NCBI GenBank assembly: GCA_022561095.1
Contig: JADFRV010000057.1
Coordinates: 1-11,159, forward strand
Source: Chloroflexota bacterium
GTDB lineage: Bacteria; Chloroflexota; Dehalococcoidia; SM23-28-2; RBG-16-64-32
Length of the DNA stretch: 11,159 nucleotides
Direction: 5' to 3'
The notes under the pieces were generated by a model. It saw only the letters and a list, made by a program, of their open reading frames with translations, had not been told where the DNA came from and ran no database searches. A program made the position numbers and the translations under genes. The first letter of the stretch is position 1, and each line of letters begins with the position of its first letter. This document shows positions 1 through 5,883 of the stretch, in pieces.

Positions 1-2
1 AG

Positions 3-92
3 ACGTTGGATGTAATCTCTTTCTTGGGATACCACACCACCCAGCCAATGAGCCTGGACGGGAGCGCTCGCGGGAGACCTGGAGAGAGATGA
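3..92 (+). CDS. C-terminal fragment of a small unrecognised protein, cut by the window edge
   Basis: An open frame runs from the left edge to a TGA at 90-92 (ends ...ARGRPGER). The TGA overlaps an ATG at 89 in the ATGA arrangement used again at 341, and this is the main reason to choose this frame. The frame one base earlier (from position 2) is also open through to 184, so the upstream gene could instead end at 184. Only about 29 residues are visible, with no recognisable domain. Confidence 0.3.
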   Translation, partial: TLDVISFLGYHTTQPMSLDGSARGRPGER

Positions 93-184
93 GCTATCGG
101 GAGCGGCGGTGCGCACTGCGGGTGGCACGGCGGTTCAGCGTGTCGCTTCGGGAGATGTTCGGAGGTGATCCCCATGGGCGATAA
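89..184 (+). CDS. Very small basic protein, 31 aa, hypothetical
   Basis: The ATG at 89 follows a GGAGAGAG stretch that can serve as a ribosome-binding site. The product is short and strongly arginine-rich (about a quarter Arg), which would suit nucleic-acid contact, though low information content makes that inference weak. The end overlaps the next gene by 11 nt and contains that gene's Shine-Dalgarno. It fits the chain of overlapping tiny genes, but because the same frame is open back to position 2, it may be just the tail of a longer upstream gene. Confidence 0.3.
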   Translation: MSYRERRCALRVARRFSVSLREMFGGDPHGR

Positions 185-344
185 CTACGACTGGGTTACG
201 AGTGAGATGTTTGCCGAAAAGCTCGAAGAGTTGGTGGGGAAGATGTCAGCGGGAGAAATACTCGCGGTGCCGGGTGTCTACGAGGCGCTTTCAGAAGAGC
301 TCAACAACGCAGTGCTGGATTCGCTGCAAGAGGAGAGACGATGA
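174..344 (+). CDS. Small acidic phage-type hypothetical protein, 56 aa
   Basis: The ATG at 174 is preceded by GGAGGTGATC (161-170), a near-perfect complement of the 16S rRNA 3' end. This is the strongest ribosome-binding site in the window and fixes the start. The 56-residue product (starts MGDNYDW, ends LQEERR) is acidic and predicted helical, with a core reading EILAVPGVYEALSEELNN. From recall, a similar 'IPGVYE.LSEE.NNEVLD' pattern occurs in small uncharacterised phage and prophage proteins; no function is known to me. The stop overlaps the next start as ATGA at 341-344, which implies translational coupling. Confidence 0.65.
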   Translation: MGDNYDWVTSEMFAEKLEELVGKMSAGEILAVPGVYEALSEELNNAVLDSLQEERR

Positions 345-583
345 AGAGTCACGAGAAGCGCAACGGCACGACGATCCGCGTAGAGTGTACGGCCTGCCCC
401 TGGACACCAGGAGCGGCCGAGGCGATCCCGCGCGTGGTGCTCAAGGTTGCGATCCACGACATGATGGGCGTCGCGATGGCTCACGCTTGGGAGAATGAGG
501 GGCACGCGACGCGAGTGGTTGTCGATGGTCGATGGCTCACGCGCCACGTGATGAGGAGACGAGGAGAGGTGAACCATGGATAG
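341..583 (+). CDS. Small putative zinc-finger-like protein, 80 aa
   Basis: The product has a Cys pair, C16-x2-C19, followed by W21, then H48-x6-H55 in the context HAWENEGH. A CxxC plus H...GH layout is typical of small treble-clef or C2H2-like zinc modules in phage and actinobacterial hypothetical proteins. Zinc binding is inferred from spacing only. The start overlaps the upstream stop (ATGA), with AGGAG about 6 nt before it. The 3' end overlaps the next gene by 8 nt. The last residues (RHVMRRRGEVNHG) are basic and probably unstructured. I do not recognise a named family; transcriptional or host-takeover roles are possible but unsupported. Confidence 0.6.
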   Translation: MKSHEKRNGTTIRVECTACPWTPGAAEAIPRVVLKVAIHDMMGVAMAHAWENEGHATRVVVDGRWLTRHVMRRRGEVNHG

Positions 584-1139
584 CAGTATCAAGGTACGAC
601 TCAAACGCGCACTGAGGGTTACAGAGAGACAGTTACAGATCGGTAAAGACGGCTGGCTCACGAATGGGCATTTCGCGATCCATCGCGGGGTGTTGATCGC
701 GCAAGGTCTCAAGCTCGGAGAGATCGATAGTGACGAGAACGTGCTGAGCGCGATGGGCGTCGACGTGAAGCATGATGACGGTGGGCCCAACTGTAGCAAG
801 CTCAAGCCAAAGACTAACCTTGTCGAGTTGGAGATTACCCGGATGTCGTGGCAAGAGCCAGACGTAGGCACCACCGTCGTAATACAAAGTGGCACGGACG
901 GCTTCTCTGTTTTCGTGCAGTTGGTGTACTTGCAACTTCTTGCCGATTCACCCTACGGTACCAAGATGGTAGCCGAGGACGCGTGGTCACCGCTAATGCC
1001 GAAAGGTGAGCCGTGGGATGGACAGTTTATTGTCATGCCGATGAAACCACCCAAGGGTGTAGCTGATCGATACGTACGACTTGGCGAGAATATCCTTGAC
1101 TTGGAAACAGGGGTTGCGAGAAAGGGAGTGGACGCTTGA
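576..1139 (+). CDS. Hypothetical protein, 187 aa, with weak sliding-clamp-like motifs
   Basis: The ATG at 576 sits behind GAGGAGAGGTGAACC, a good Shine-Dalgarno, and overlaps the upstream gene by 8 nt. The product is a mixed alpha/beta protein with no membrane span. Two short motifs stand out: W27-L-TNGH32-FAIHR, resembling the (A)TDGHRLA segment of DnaN-type clamps, and near the C-terminus SP139 ... QFIVMPMK157, resembling the VMPMRL ending of clamps. They are about 120 residues apart, closer than in full-length DnaN, so this would be a shortened or single-unit version. The similarity is by eye and unproven. About 30 residues follow the MPMK motif. Codon choice is less GC-biased than in the core genes downstream. 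Confidence 0.65.
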   Translation: MDSSIKVRLKRALRVTERQLQIGKDGWLTNGHFAIHRGVLIAQGLKLGEIDSDENVLSAMGVDVKHDDGGPNCSKLKPKTNLVELEITRMSWQEPDVGTTVVIQSGTDGFSVFVQLVYLQLLADSPYGTKMVAEDAWSPLMPKGEPWDGQFIVMPMKPPKGVADRYVRLGENILDLETGVARKGVDA

Positions 1140-1279
1140 AATTCTGGGGAGTAGTCGCCCTCATCGTGGGGGCGGCCTTCATGCTGGTGAAGAAATACGG
1201 GAAGCGGCTGACGCGGTATCGTCAACCGCCACCGCCTCCGTTGGGAAGGAAGAGGAGGAGACCATGGCGGATAGGATGA
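1136..1279 (+). CDS. Small single-span membrane protein, 47 aa, TTG start
   Basis: A TTG at 1136 overlaps the upstream stop by 4 nt (TTGA) and is preceded by AAAGGGAG at a workable distance. The product has one hydrophobic segment (about W4-V18: FWGVVALIVGAAFMLV), then a basic stretch (KKYGKR), a run of five prolines (residues 31-35) and a second basic cluster (GRKRRRPWR). This layout suggests an N-out, C-in tail-anchored peptide by the positive-inside rule. It overlaps the next gene by 16 nt. A small phage membrane protein (holin-like or spanin-like) is one possibility, but nothing specific supports it. Confidence 0.5.
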   Translation: MKFWGVVALIVGAAFMLVKKYGKRLTRYRQPPPPPLGRKRRRPWRIG

Positions 1280-1569
1280 AGAGGTACCACGTGACGTGGA
1301 CGATCGAAGCATATGGAAACAGTCCAGAGGATGCGGCTCGCGCGGCTCTGGCCATTCAACGAGATCCATTGTCGTTGGCTGTGGTGTTCGATGTTATGCC
1401 GCTTGATCGCATCGGTGTTACGGATCCAGATACACACGGATCGTCGTCACAGGCAACAACGGTTCGTGTAGACCTTGGTCCGTGGCCTCCGAAGGTCACG
1501 AAAGGGAAGAACTGTGAGCACTGTGGTGCGCAGGACGGTGTCCACCTCAGGAACTGTCAAGAGGCGTAG
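1264..1569 (+). CDS. Phage-type hypothetical protein, 101 aa, with C-terminal CCHC-type Cys/His cluster
   Basis: I chose the ATG at 1264 because AGGAGGAG lies just upstream; the frame is open further 5' but that part reads like out-of-frame sequence. Residues 7-44 form a compact unit (Y8-H-V-T-W12 ... SPEDAARAALAIQRDP ... VFDV44). I recall the 'Y.V.WEID..A.SPEEAA..AL.IQRDP.S.A.VF.V' pattern from many uncharacterised phage and bacterial small proteins. A flexible linker leads to a C-terminal C84-x2-C87-x6-H94-x3-C98 cluster with the spacing of a zinc knuckle. Function unknown. One nucleotide separates it from the next gene. Confidence 0.65.
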   Translation: MADRMKRYHVTWTIEAYGNSPEDAARAALAIQRDPLSLAVVFDVMPLDRIGVTDPDTHGSSSQATTVRVDLGPWPPKVTKGKNCEHCGAQDGVHLRNCQEA

Positions 1570-1570
1570 G

Positions 1571-2152
1571 ATGTTCCTAGACCGACTCGACGCGGGCCGC
1601 TTCTTTGCGCGCGTGCGCACCTTCGACATCTCTTGCCCAAGGTGCTCGCGCGTCGCCTGCGTCCGGCGTCAATCCGTGTCACCCTCGTGGGACCCGGCTA
1701 CGTCTCGTTGGCAATGCACCGGCTGCGGCCTCGTCCTCGTCCTTGGGATCGTCGCCTGGCCTCGAAAGGGTGGTACTCAGGCTGCTCCCGTCGACCAGGT
1801 CCCGACGTGGAAGGAGTCTCTCGGTATGCGAACTGAGCTCCAGGGTTCGTTTGTAGACGACGCCAAGGGGAATCGAGAGCCAGTAAACGTGGTCCTTCGC
1901 GAGGGGTGCTCTTGCAAGGATGTTCGTGGCCGGCGGTGGATCGACGAGGACTGTCCAGTCCATGGGTACTCGTTGAGGGAGGAATCGGACTCGAAAGCAG
2001 AGCCGCGGTGGATGAGGCAGAAGCGACAATGGCTCGCGGGAGAGGAGGGCGGGAGGCTGTCGGCCGCGGCGATGTCGAAGGAGTTTGAGGAGGACGACAT
2101 CGAGAACGAGGAGGAGATCGACGATGGAGGAGAGGAAGGAGAGGGAGAGTGA
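1571..2152 (+). CDS. Zinc-ribbon-like protein, 193 aa, with acidic C-terminal tail
   Basis: The ATG at 1571 lies directly after the previous TAG with AAGAGG upstream; the frame is open earlier, but that part overlaps the preceding gene. Domains in order: a zinc-ribbon with C22-x2-C25 (context TFDISCPRC) and C49-x2-C52 (WQCTGCGL) joined to a hydrophobic strand LVLVLGIVAWP; a linker; a second cluster C113-x-C115 ... C128-x2-H131 (CSCKD ... DCPVHG); and a tail of almost only Glu, Asp and Gly from about residue 170. From recall, both Cys motifs occur in metagenomic phage hypothetical proteins. Metal binding is inferred. The acidic tail could mimic DNA or bind a basic partner. Function unknown. 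Confidence 0.6.
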   Translation: MFLDRLDAGRFFARVRTFDISCPRCSRVACVRRQSVSPSWDPATSRWQCTGCGLVLVLGIVAWPRKGGTQAAPVDQVPTWKESLGMRTELQGSFVDDAKGNREPVNVVLREGCSCKDVRGRRWIDEDCPVHGYSLREESDSKAEPRWMRQKRQWLAGEEGGRLSAAAMSKEFEEDDIENEEEIDDGGEEGEGE

Positions 2153-2205
2153 AACACTGGGTTGGTCGCGGGAGTGAGGAGAAAGAGGAGGAGGAGGAAG
2201 ATGTC
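2085..2205 (+). repeat. Purine-rich GAG/GGA low-complexity tract
   Basis: The plus strand is almost only G and A, with many GAG, GAGGA and GGAGGA units. The tract covers the acidic-tail codons of the zinc-ribbon gene and continues past its stop at 2152 to about 2205. It is imperfect, not a clean tandem repeat. It marks the end of the small-gene module. Confidence 0.6.
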
Positions 2206-2259
2206 TTCCTCGGAGGCGCCCCGGCGACGCTTGGCCATCGGTCTGACCCACGCCCGCCG

Positions 2260-2643
2260 TTACTCTTCGCTGGACCAGAAGCGGTCCGGGTCGAGAGCGA
2301 TCAGCGTGGACAAGTGGGCGGCAACGTCTCGCTCCGCGTCGCCTCGCAGCCGGAAGGCGCGGGCCAAGAAGAAGATGAAGGGAAGAGCGATGGCGGCGAC
2401 CACTGCGGCGATAATGTAGATAACGAGCGATGAGACGCCGTCCCCGTCCTCCTTGCCCTCCAGGCCCTGGGCTACCGCTATGACGGCGCCCGTACCCGAG
2501 CCTATGCCGAGGATGGCGACGACGCCCCCAGCGTACTGAAGCAGGTTGCGGTTGTAGCGCCGCGCCCGCTCCTTCGCCAGATGCCAGCCCTGCAGCGCGG
2601 GCACGAAGTCAGGATGTCTCTGAGTAGTCTGTCCCTCTGGCAT
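2260..2643 (-). CDS. Two-span membrane protein, 127 aa, unrecognised
   Basis: Start taken at the ATG whose complement is 2641-2643 (MPEGQTTQRH...), because AGGGGG lies about 9 nt upstream on the minus strand; the frame is open back to a TTG at 2709. A basic amphipathic N-terminal region (KERARRYNRN, residues 24-33) precedes TM1 (about 37-58, rich in Gly/Ala/Val), an acidic loop (GKEDGDG, 63-69) and TM2 (about 71-93). The C-terminus is charged and soluble (DAERDVAAHLSTLIALDPDRFWSSEE). No known family recognised. It lies between the small-gene module and the argF operon, facing the module tail to tail. Plus-strand frames over the same bases are less protein-like. Confidence 0.65.
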   Translation of the reverse strand: MPEGQTTQRHPDFVPALQGWHLAKERARRYNRNLLQYAGGVVAILGIGSGTGAVIAVAQGLEGKEDGDGVSSLVIYIIAAVVAAIALPFIFFLARAFRLRGDAERDVAAHLSTLIALDPDRFWSSEE

Positions 2644-2680
2644 ATCGTTCGACCCCCTATGGTCAACTTTTAGGAACCTC

Positions 2681-2709
2681 ATCTTGCCCTGTTCAATAAC
2701 TTTTGTCAA
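2681..2709 (-). promoter_or_regulatory. Candidate promoter for the two-span membrane protein
   Basis: On the minus strand a perfect TTGACA (complement of 2704-2709) is followed after 17 bp by CAAGAT (complement of 2681-2686), a weak -10 with three of six consensus bases. It lies about 40 bp upstream of the chosen ATG, a sensible leader length. If correct, the upstream TTG start is excluded, because that TTG is the -35 itself. Confidence 0.35.
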
Positions 2710-2783
2710 CCTATCGCTGCCGCCGGCGTCACGCTCAAGGCAGATGATTCGACGGGCTCATAGTGAGCGACGGCAGACACGGG

Positions 2784-2792
2784 TGCTATACT
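2784..2792 (+). promoter_or_regulatory. Candidate extended -10 promoter for the argF operon
   Basis: TGCTATACT is an extended -10 element (TGn followed by TATACT, 5 of 6 matches to TATAAT). No good -35 is present at 17 bp; at 18 bp GTGAGC matches TTGACA in three positions. It would start transcription near 2799 and give a leader of about 50 nt before the argF GTG at 2850. Confidence 0.4.
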
Positions 2793-2798
2793 TGGGTT

Positions 2799-2823
2799 GC
2801 CGAGCCCGCCATAGCGGGCAGGC
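2799..2823 (+). promoter_or_regulatory. Hairpin at the start of the argF leader
   Basis: GCCCGC (2804-2809) and GCGGGC (2814-2819) form a perfect 6 bp stem around a CATA loop. Outer GCC (2799-2801) and GGC (2821-2823) can extend it to 9 bp across a small internal loop. It begins at the predicted transcription start. No U-run follows, so it is not a terminator; a 5'-end stabilising or regulatory hairpin is the likelier reading. Confidence 0.4.
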
Positions 2824-2849
2824 CTAACCTTAGCCTCGGAGGTATAGCT

Positions 2850-3773
2850 GTGCGCGGGCGCGACCTGCTATCTATCGCTGATCTTTCGCAGGAGGAGCTG
2901 TCGCGCGTGCTGGAGACGGCTCGCGCCCTGAAGGACAGCGGCCCGCGAGACCTCCTTGCGGGGAAGACGCTGGCGCTTCTGTTCGAGAAACCTTCGTTGC
3001 GGACTCGCGTTTCCTTTGACGTGGGTATGAGACAGCTTGGAGGCGATTGCATCTACGTGTCGCCGGCGGAGGTGGGGCTGGGGACGCGGGAGCCGGTGGA
3101 GGACGTGGCGCGGGTGATGAGCCGCTACGTGGACTGCATCGCGGCGCGTACGTTCGCGCAGGAGACGGTGGAGCAGTTGGCGCGCTGGGCGGACGTGCCC
3201 GTGATTAACGCGTTGTCCGAGGGCGAGCACCCGTGCCAGGCGCTGGCGGACCTGCTGACGATACTCGAGCACAAGGGCCGGCTGGAGGGCGTTAGCCTGG
3301 CGTACATCGGCGATGGGAACAACGTGGCGCGGTCGCTGTGTCTGGCGGCGGGGATGATGGGGATGGAGTTCCGTATCGCGGCGCCGGAGGGGTACGAGCT
3401 GGATGAGAAGACGGTATCGCGGGCGGGGGAGCTGGCGCGGGGGTCCGGGGGCGGTATCGTGTGCGTACGGGAGGCGAAGGAGGCGGCGGCGGGGGCGGAC
3501 GTCGTATATACGGACGTGTGGGCGAGCATGGGCCAGGAGGAGGAGGCGACGCAGCGACGGGAGGCGTTCGCGGGGTATCAGGTGAACGCGAAGCTGATGT
3601 CGCTGGCGGCACCAGAGGCGATCTTCATGCACGACCTGCCGGCGCACCGGGGCGAGGAGGTATCGGCGGAGGTGATCGAGGGTGCGCAATCGGTAGTGTT
3701 CGATCAGGCGGAGAACCGGCTGCACGCGCAGAAGGGGGCGCTGGCGCTGATTCTCGGGGAGGAGAGCGGCTAG
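2850..3773 (+). CDS. argF: Ornithine carbamoyltransferase
   Basis: Transfers the carbamoyl group of carbamoyl phosphate to L-ornithine to give citrulline, in cytosolic arginine synthesis. The GTG at 2850 follows GGAGG by 7 nt and gives 307 aa, normal for the family; the open frame 29 codons further upstream looks non-coding. Visible motifs: carbamoyl-phosphate site S49-L-R-T-R53, H127-PCQALAD134, the ornithine loop D222-VWASMG228, and F284-DQAENRLHAQ294 near the C-terminus. The usual HCLP motif reads H261-D-L-P264 followed by AHRG, so the expected active-site Cys is Asp (codon 3633-3635). All other signatures favour ornithine over aspartate carbamoyltransferase. It is first in a tight operon, 1 nt before the next gene. 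Confidence 0.93.
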   Translation: MRGRDLLSIADLSQEELSRVLETARALKDSGPRDLLAGKTLALLFEKPSLRTRVSFDVGMRQLGGDCIYVSPAEVGLGTREPVEDVARVMSRYVDCIAARTFAQETVEQLARWADVPVINALSEGEHPCQALADLLTILEHKGRLEGVSLAYIGDGNNVARSLCLAAGMMGMEFRIAAPEGYELDEKTVSRAGELARGSGGGIVCVREAKEAAAGADVVYTDVWASMGQEEEATQRREAFAGYQVNAKLMSLAAPEAIFMHDLPAHRGEEVSAEVIEGAQSVVFDQAENRLHAQKGALALILGEESG

Positions 3774-3774
3774 C

Positions 3775-4596
3775 GTGGGTCTCTGGGACACGATAGGGGA
3801 CGCGCTGGGGCGGTTCGAGGCGGCGAGCGTCATCGACATCTTCACGATCTCGATTCTGATCTACCTGGCGCTGCTGCTGCTGAAGGGGACGACGGCGATC
3901 GCGCTGCTGCGGGGCATCGTGATCGTGCTGGTGGGAGCGGTGATCCTGGCGTCGGTGCTGGATCTGACGGTGCTGGACTGGCTGCTGAGGAACTCGTTTC
4001 CGGCGATCCTGATCGTCGTGCCGATCATCTTCGCACCGGAGATACGCCGGTTCCTGGAGCGGGTAGGGCGCACAGGACGCTGGCCGTGGCCGGGACGCCC
4101 GCTGTATGAGACGGTAGTGGACGTGGTGGCCGATACTGTCCTGAACCTCTCGACAAACCGCCACGGCGCGATCATCGTGTTCGAGCGAGAGACGGGGTTG
4201 CAGGACTATATCGATACGGGCGTGAAGCTGGACGCGGCGCCGTCCACGGGTCTGCTTGAGGGTCTGTTCTATCCGAACTCGGCGCTGCACGACGGGGCGG
4301 TCATCCTGCATGAGGAGCGGGTAGCGGCGGCGGGCTGCACGCTGCCGCTGTCAGACCGCACGGGCCATGAGCTAGCGGGTCTGCGACACCGGGCCGCGAT
4401 GGGGATCTCCGAGAGGACGGACGCGGTGGCGGTGATAGTTTCGGAGGAGACGGGGGGCATCTCTGTGGCGGCGAACGGAAGGATGATTTCGCGCCTGGAC
4501 GGGCCGCGCCTGCGGGGCATCCTGCGGAGCCTGCTGGTGCCGGCCAGCGAGTTGGACCGGCCAATACGCCGTCGGCTGCCGGGCCTGAGTCGCTGA
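3775..4596 (+). CDS. cdaA: Membrane diadenylate cyclase CdaA (DisA_N domain)
   Basis: Condenses two ATP to cyclic di-AMP, the messenger controlling potassium and osmolyte uptake and cell-wall homeostasis. The GTG at 3775 lies 1 nt after the argF stop, with GGGGAGGAG 10 nt upstream; 273 aa matches the usual CdaA length. Three N-terminal membrane helices (about 20-37, 42-62, 68-88) precede the cytoplasmic cyclase domain (about 110-250). The two catalytic signatures are present: D173-G-A175 (context ALHDGAVI) and R204-H-R206 (GLRHRAAMGISE), followed by SEETGGIS (223-230). The direct neighbour cdaR supports the assignment. The DisA-type DNA-binding domain is absent, as expected for CdaA. Confidence 0.94.
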   Translation: MGLWDTIGDALGRFEAASVIDIFTISILIYLALLLLKGTTAIALLRGIVIVLVGAVILASVLDLTVLDWLLRNSFPAILIVVPIIFAPEIRRFLERVGRTGRWPWPGRPLYETVVDVVADTVLNLSTNRHGAIIVFERETGLQDYIDTGVKLDAAPSTGLLEGLFYPNSALHDGAVILHEERVAAAGCTLPLSDRTGHELAGLRHRAAMGISERTDAVAVIVSEETGGISVAANGRMISRLDGPRLRGILRSLLVPASELDRPIRRRLPGLSR

Positions 4597-4612
4597 GGGA
4601 GCGGATAGAGCT

Positions 4613-5881
4613 ATGGAACGGCTGAGGCAGCTCTTAAGCGACGTGCCGCACTTCCTGCGCACACTCGTCTGGCCGGTCGCGACGTCTGTCCGCGGTAACG
4701 TGGGGCTGGCGTCGCTCTCGATAGTGCTGGGGTTCGCGCTGTGGATATTCGTGACGGATACGGAGAACCCAACGCGCTCCGGCGTCCTGCCGATCGAACT
4801 GGCGGTGGAGTCGGTGAACGTGCCGGGAGACCTCGCCTTGTCGGGGTCGCCGGTCAACGTGCGGGTGAGGGTGGAGGTCGCCGACGACGTGTGGAACACA
4901 CTATCGCTGGCCGATTTCAAGGCGACGTTGGACCTGGACGGGCTTCAGGCGGGCACGTACGACCTTCCGGTGAGAGTGGAGCCGCTGACGGGGCGCGGCG
5001 GCCTGCGGGTCACGGAGGTGATACCGGATACGGTGGCGGTAGAGCTGAAGAGCCTGTTCAGCAAGTCGGTGTCCGCATCGGTGAGCCTGGAGGGAGCACC
5101 GCCGCCGGGCTACGAGGCGAGTATTCCCGAGCTGGACGCCGAAACAGTGCTGGTGACCGGAACGCAGGACAGGGTGACGCTGGTGACGCAGGCGGTGGCC
5201 AGCCTGGACCTCAGCGGACGCACAGAGAGTCTAACGCAGGCGGTACGCCTGGAGCCCCGGGACTCACGGGGGTTCCTAGTGGAAGGGGTATCGCTGGAGC
5301 CCAGCGTTATGAACGTATCGGTCCAGATAGAGCAGACGCAGTTCAGCCGTGCCTTAGTCATCTCTGCTACGGTGGTTGGTACCCCTGCAGCCGGGTATGA
5401 CATCGTCAGCCTCTTCGCCGACCCGCCCGTCATTACGGTGTTTGGGCCTCAGTCTTTCGTAGGGGAGACGGCGACGATCCGTACGCAGCCAATAGACATA
5501 ACAGGCGCTACGGAGGATGTGATCCTCACAGTGTCGTTGGACCTGCCGAGGGACGTGAGCGTCAGCGGCGGGACGAGCGTCACGGTGACGGTCCAGATCG
5601 AGCCTGCCCAAGGGAGGCAGACGCTGGGCGTGACGGCGGTGATAGTGGGGCTTGACCCAGATTTGAGCGTGAGCGGGCCGCTGCCGCTGGTGGAGGTGGT
5701 GCTGCTGGGAGAGCTGCCCGATCTCCGGGAGATACGGCCCAACGACATCGCCGCCACCATCAACCTGACGGGGCTGAAGGAGGGCACGCATACAGTCAGC
5801 GTGAGCGTCTCCGTCCCCCCTGAAGCGTCGGTAGCGTCCGTCTCGCCCGAAGAGGTCGAGATCACCCTGGAGCCGAGGTAA
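4613..5881 (+). CDS. cdaR: YbbR-domain regulator of CdaA
   Basis: CdaR proteins are membrane-anchored, extracytoplasmic partners that modulate CdaA activity. The 422-aa product has a short cytoplasmic N-terminus, one membrane helix (about 30-47: LASLSIVLGFALWIFV, the typical 'LS..LAF.LW.yV' anchor) and about four successive YbbR beta-domains (roughly 60-148, 149-236, 237-330, 331-422). Their shared pattern includes 'P.gY......P..V.v.Gp' (for example PPGYEASIPELDAETVLVTG), and each ends in an alternating Val/Thr strand. The ATG at 4613 lies 16 nt after cdaA, with AGGGAG upstream. Boundaries of domains 3 and 4 are approximate. Same strand and order as cdaA-cdaR in Firmicutes, but glmM does not follow. 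Confidence 0.88.
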   Translation: MERLRQLLSDVPHFLRTLVWPVATSVRGNVGLASLSIVLGFALWIFVTDTENPTRSGVLPIELAVESVNVPGDLALSGSPVNVRVRVEVADDVWNTLSLADFKATLDLDGLQAGTYDLPVRVEPLTGRGGLRVTEVIPDTVAVELKSLFSKSVSASVSLEGAPPPGYEASIPELDAETVLVTGTQDRVTLVTQAVASLDLSGRTESLTQAVRLEPRDSRGFLVEGVSLEPSVMNVSVQIEQTQFSRALVISATVVGTPAAGYDIVSLFADPPVITVFGPQSFVGETATIRTQPIDITGATEDVILTVSLDLPRDVSVSGGTSVTVTVQIEPAQGRQTLGVTAVIVGLDPDLSVSGPLPLVEVVLLGELPDLREIRPNDIAATINLTGLKEGTHTVSVSVSVPPEASVASVSPEEVEITLEPR

Positions 5882-5883
5882 GT

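Noticed and set aside
278..895. A 205-codon minus-strand frame over the small-gene module
   Set aside because: Ser/Leu-rich with no recognisable motif and no good ribosome-binding site. The overlapping plus-strand genes have coupled starts and ribosome-binding sites.
2201..2419. A plus-strand frame with an excellent AGGAGGAGG stretch before ATG 2201
   Set aside because: The apparent ribosome-binding site is part of the purine tract. The product is a low-complexity Arg/Lys/Ser/Ala chain, and it overlaps the minus-strand membrane protein gene by 160 nt.
2153..2849. tRNA gene or attachment-site repeat at the edge of the small-gene module
   Set aside because: I looked for a T-loop (GGTTCGAAT type), an acceptor stem and short direct repeats and saw none; only hairpins and promoter-like elements are present.
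2763..2849. Upstream GTG at 2763 as the argF start
   Set aside because: It would place the candidate promoter and hairpin inside the gene and add 29 residues absent from the family, and the GTG at 2850 has a well-spaced GGAGG.
2868..3845. A 325-codon minus-strand frame across argF
   Set aside because: It is a shadow of argF; the product is Arg/His/Leu-rich with no domain, and the plus-strand gene is certain.
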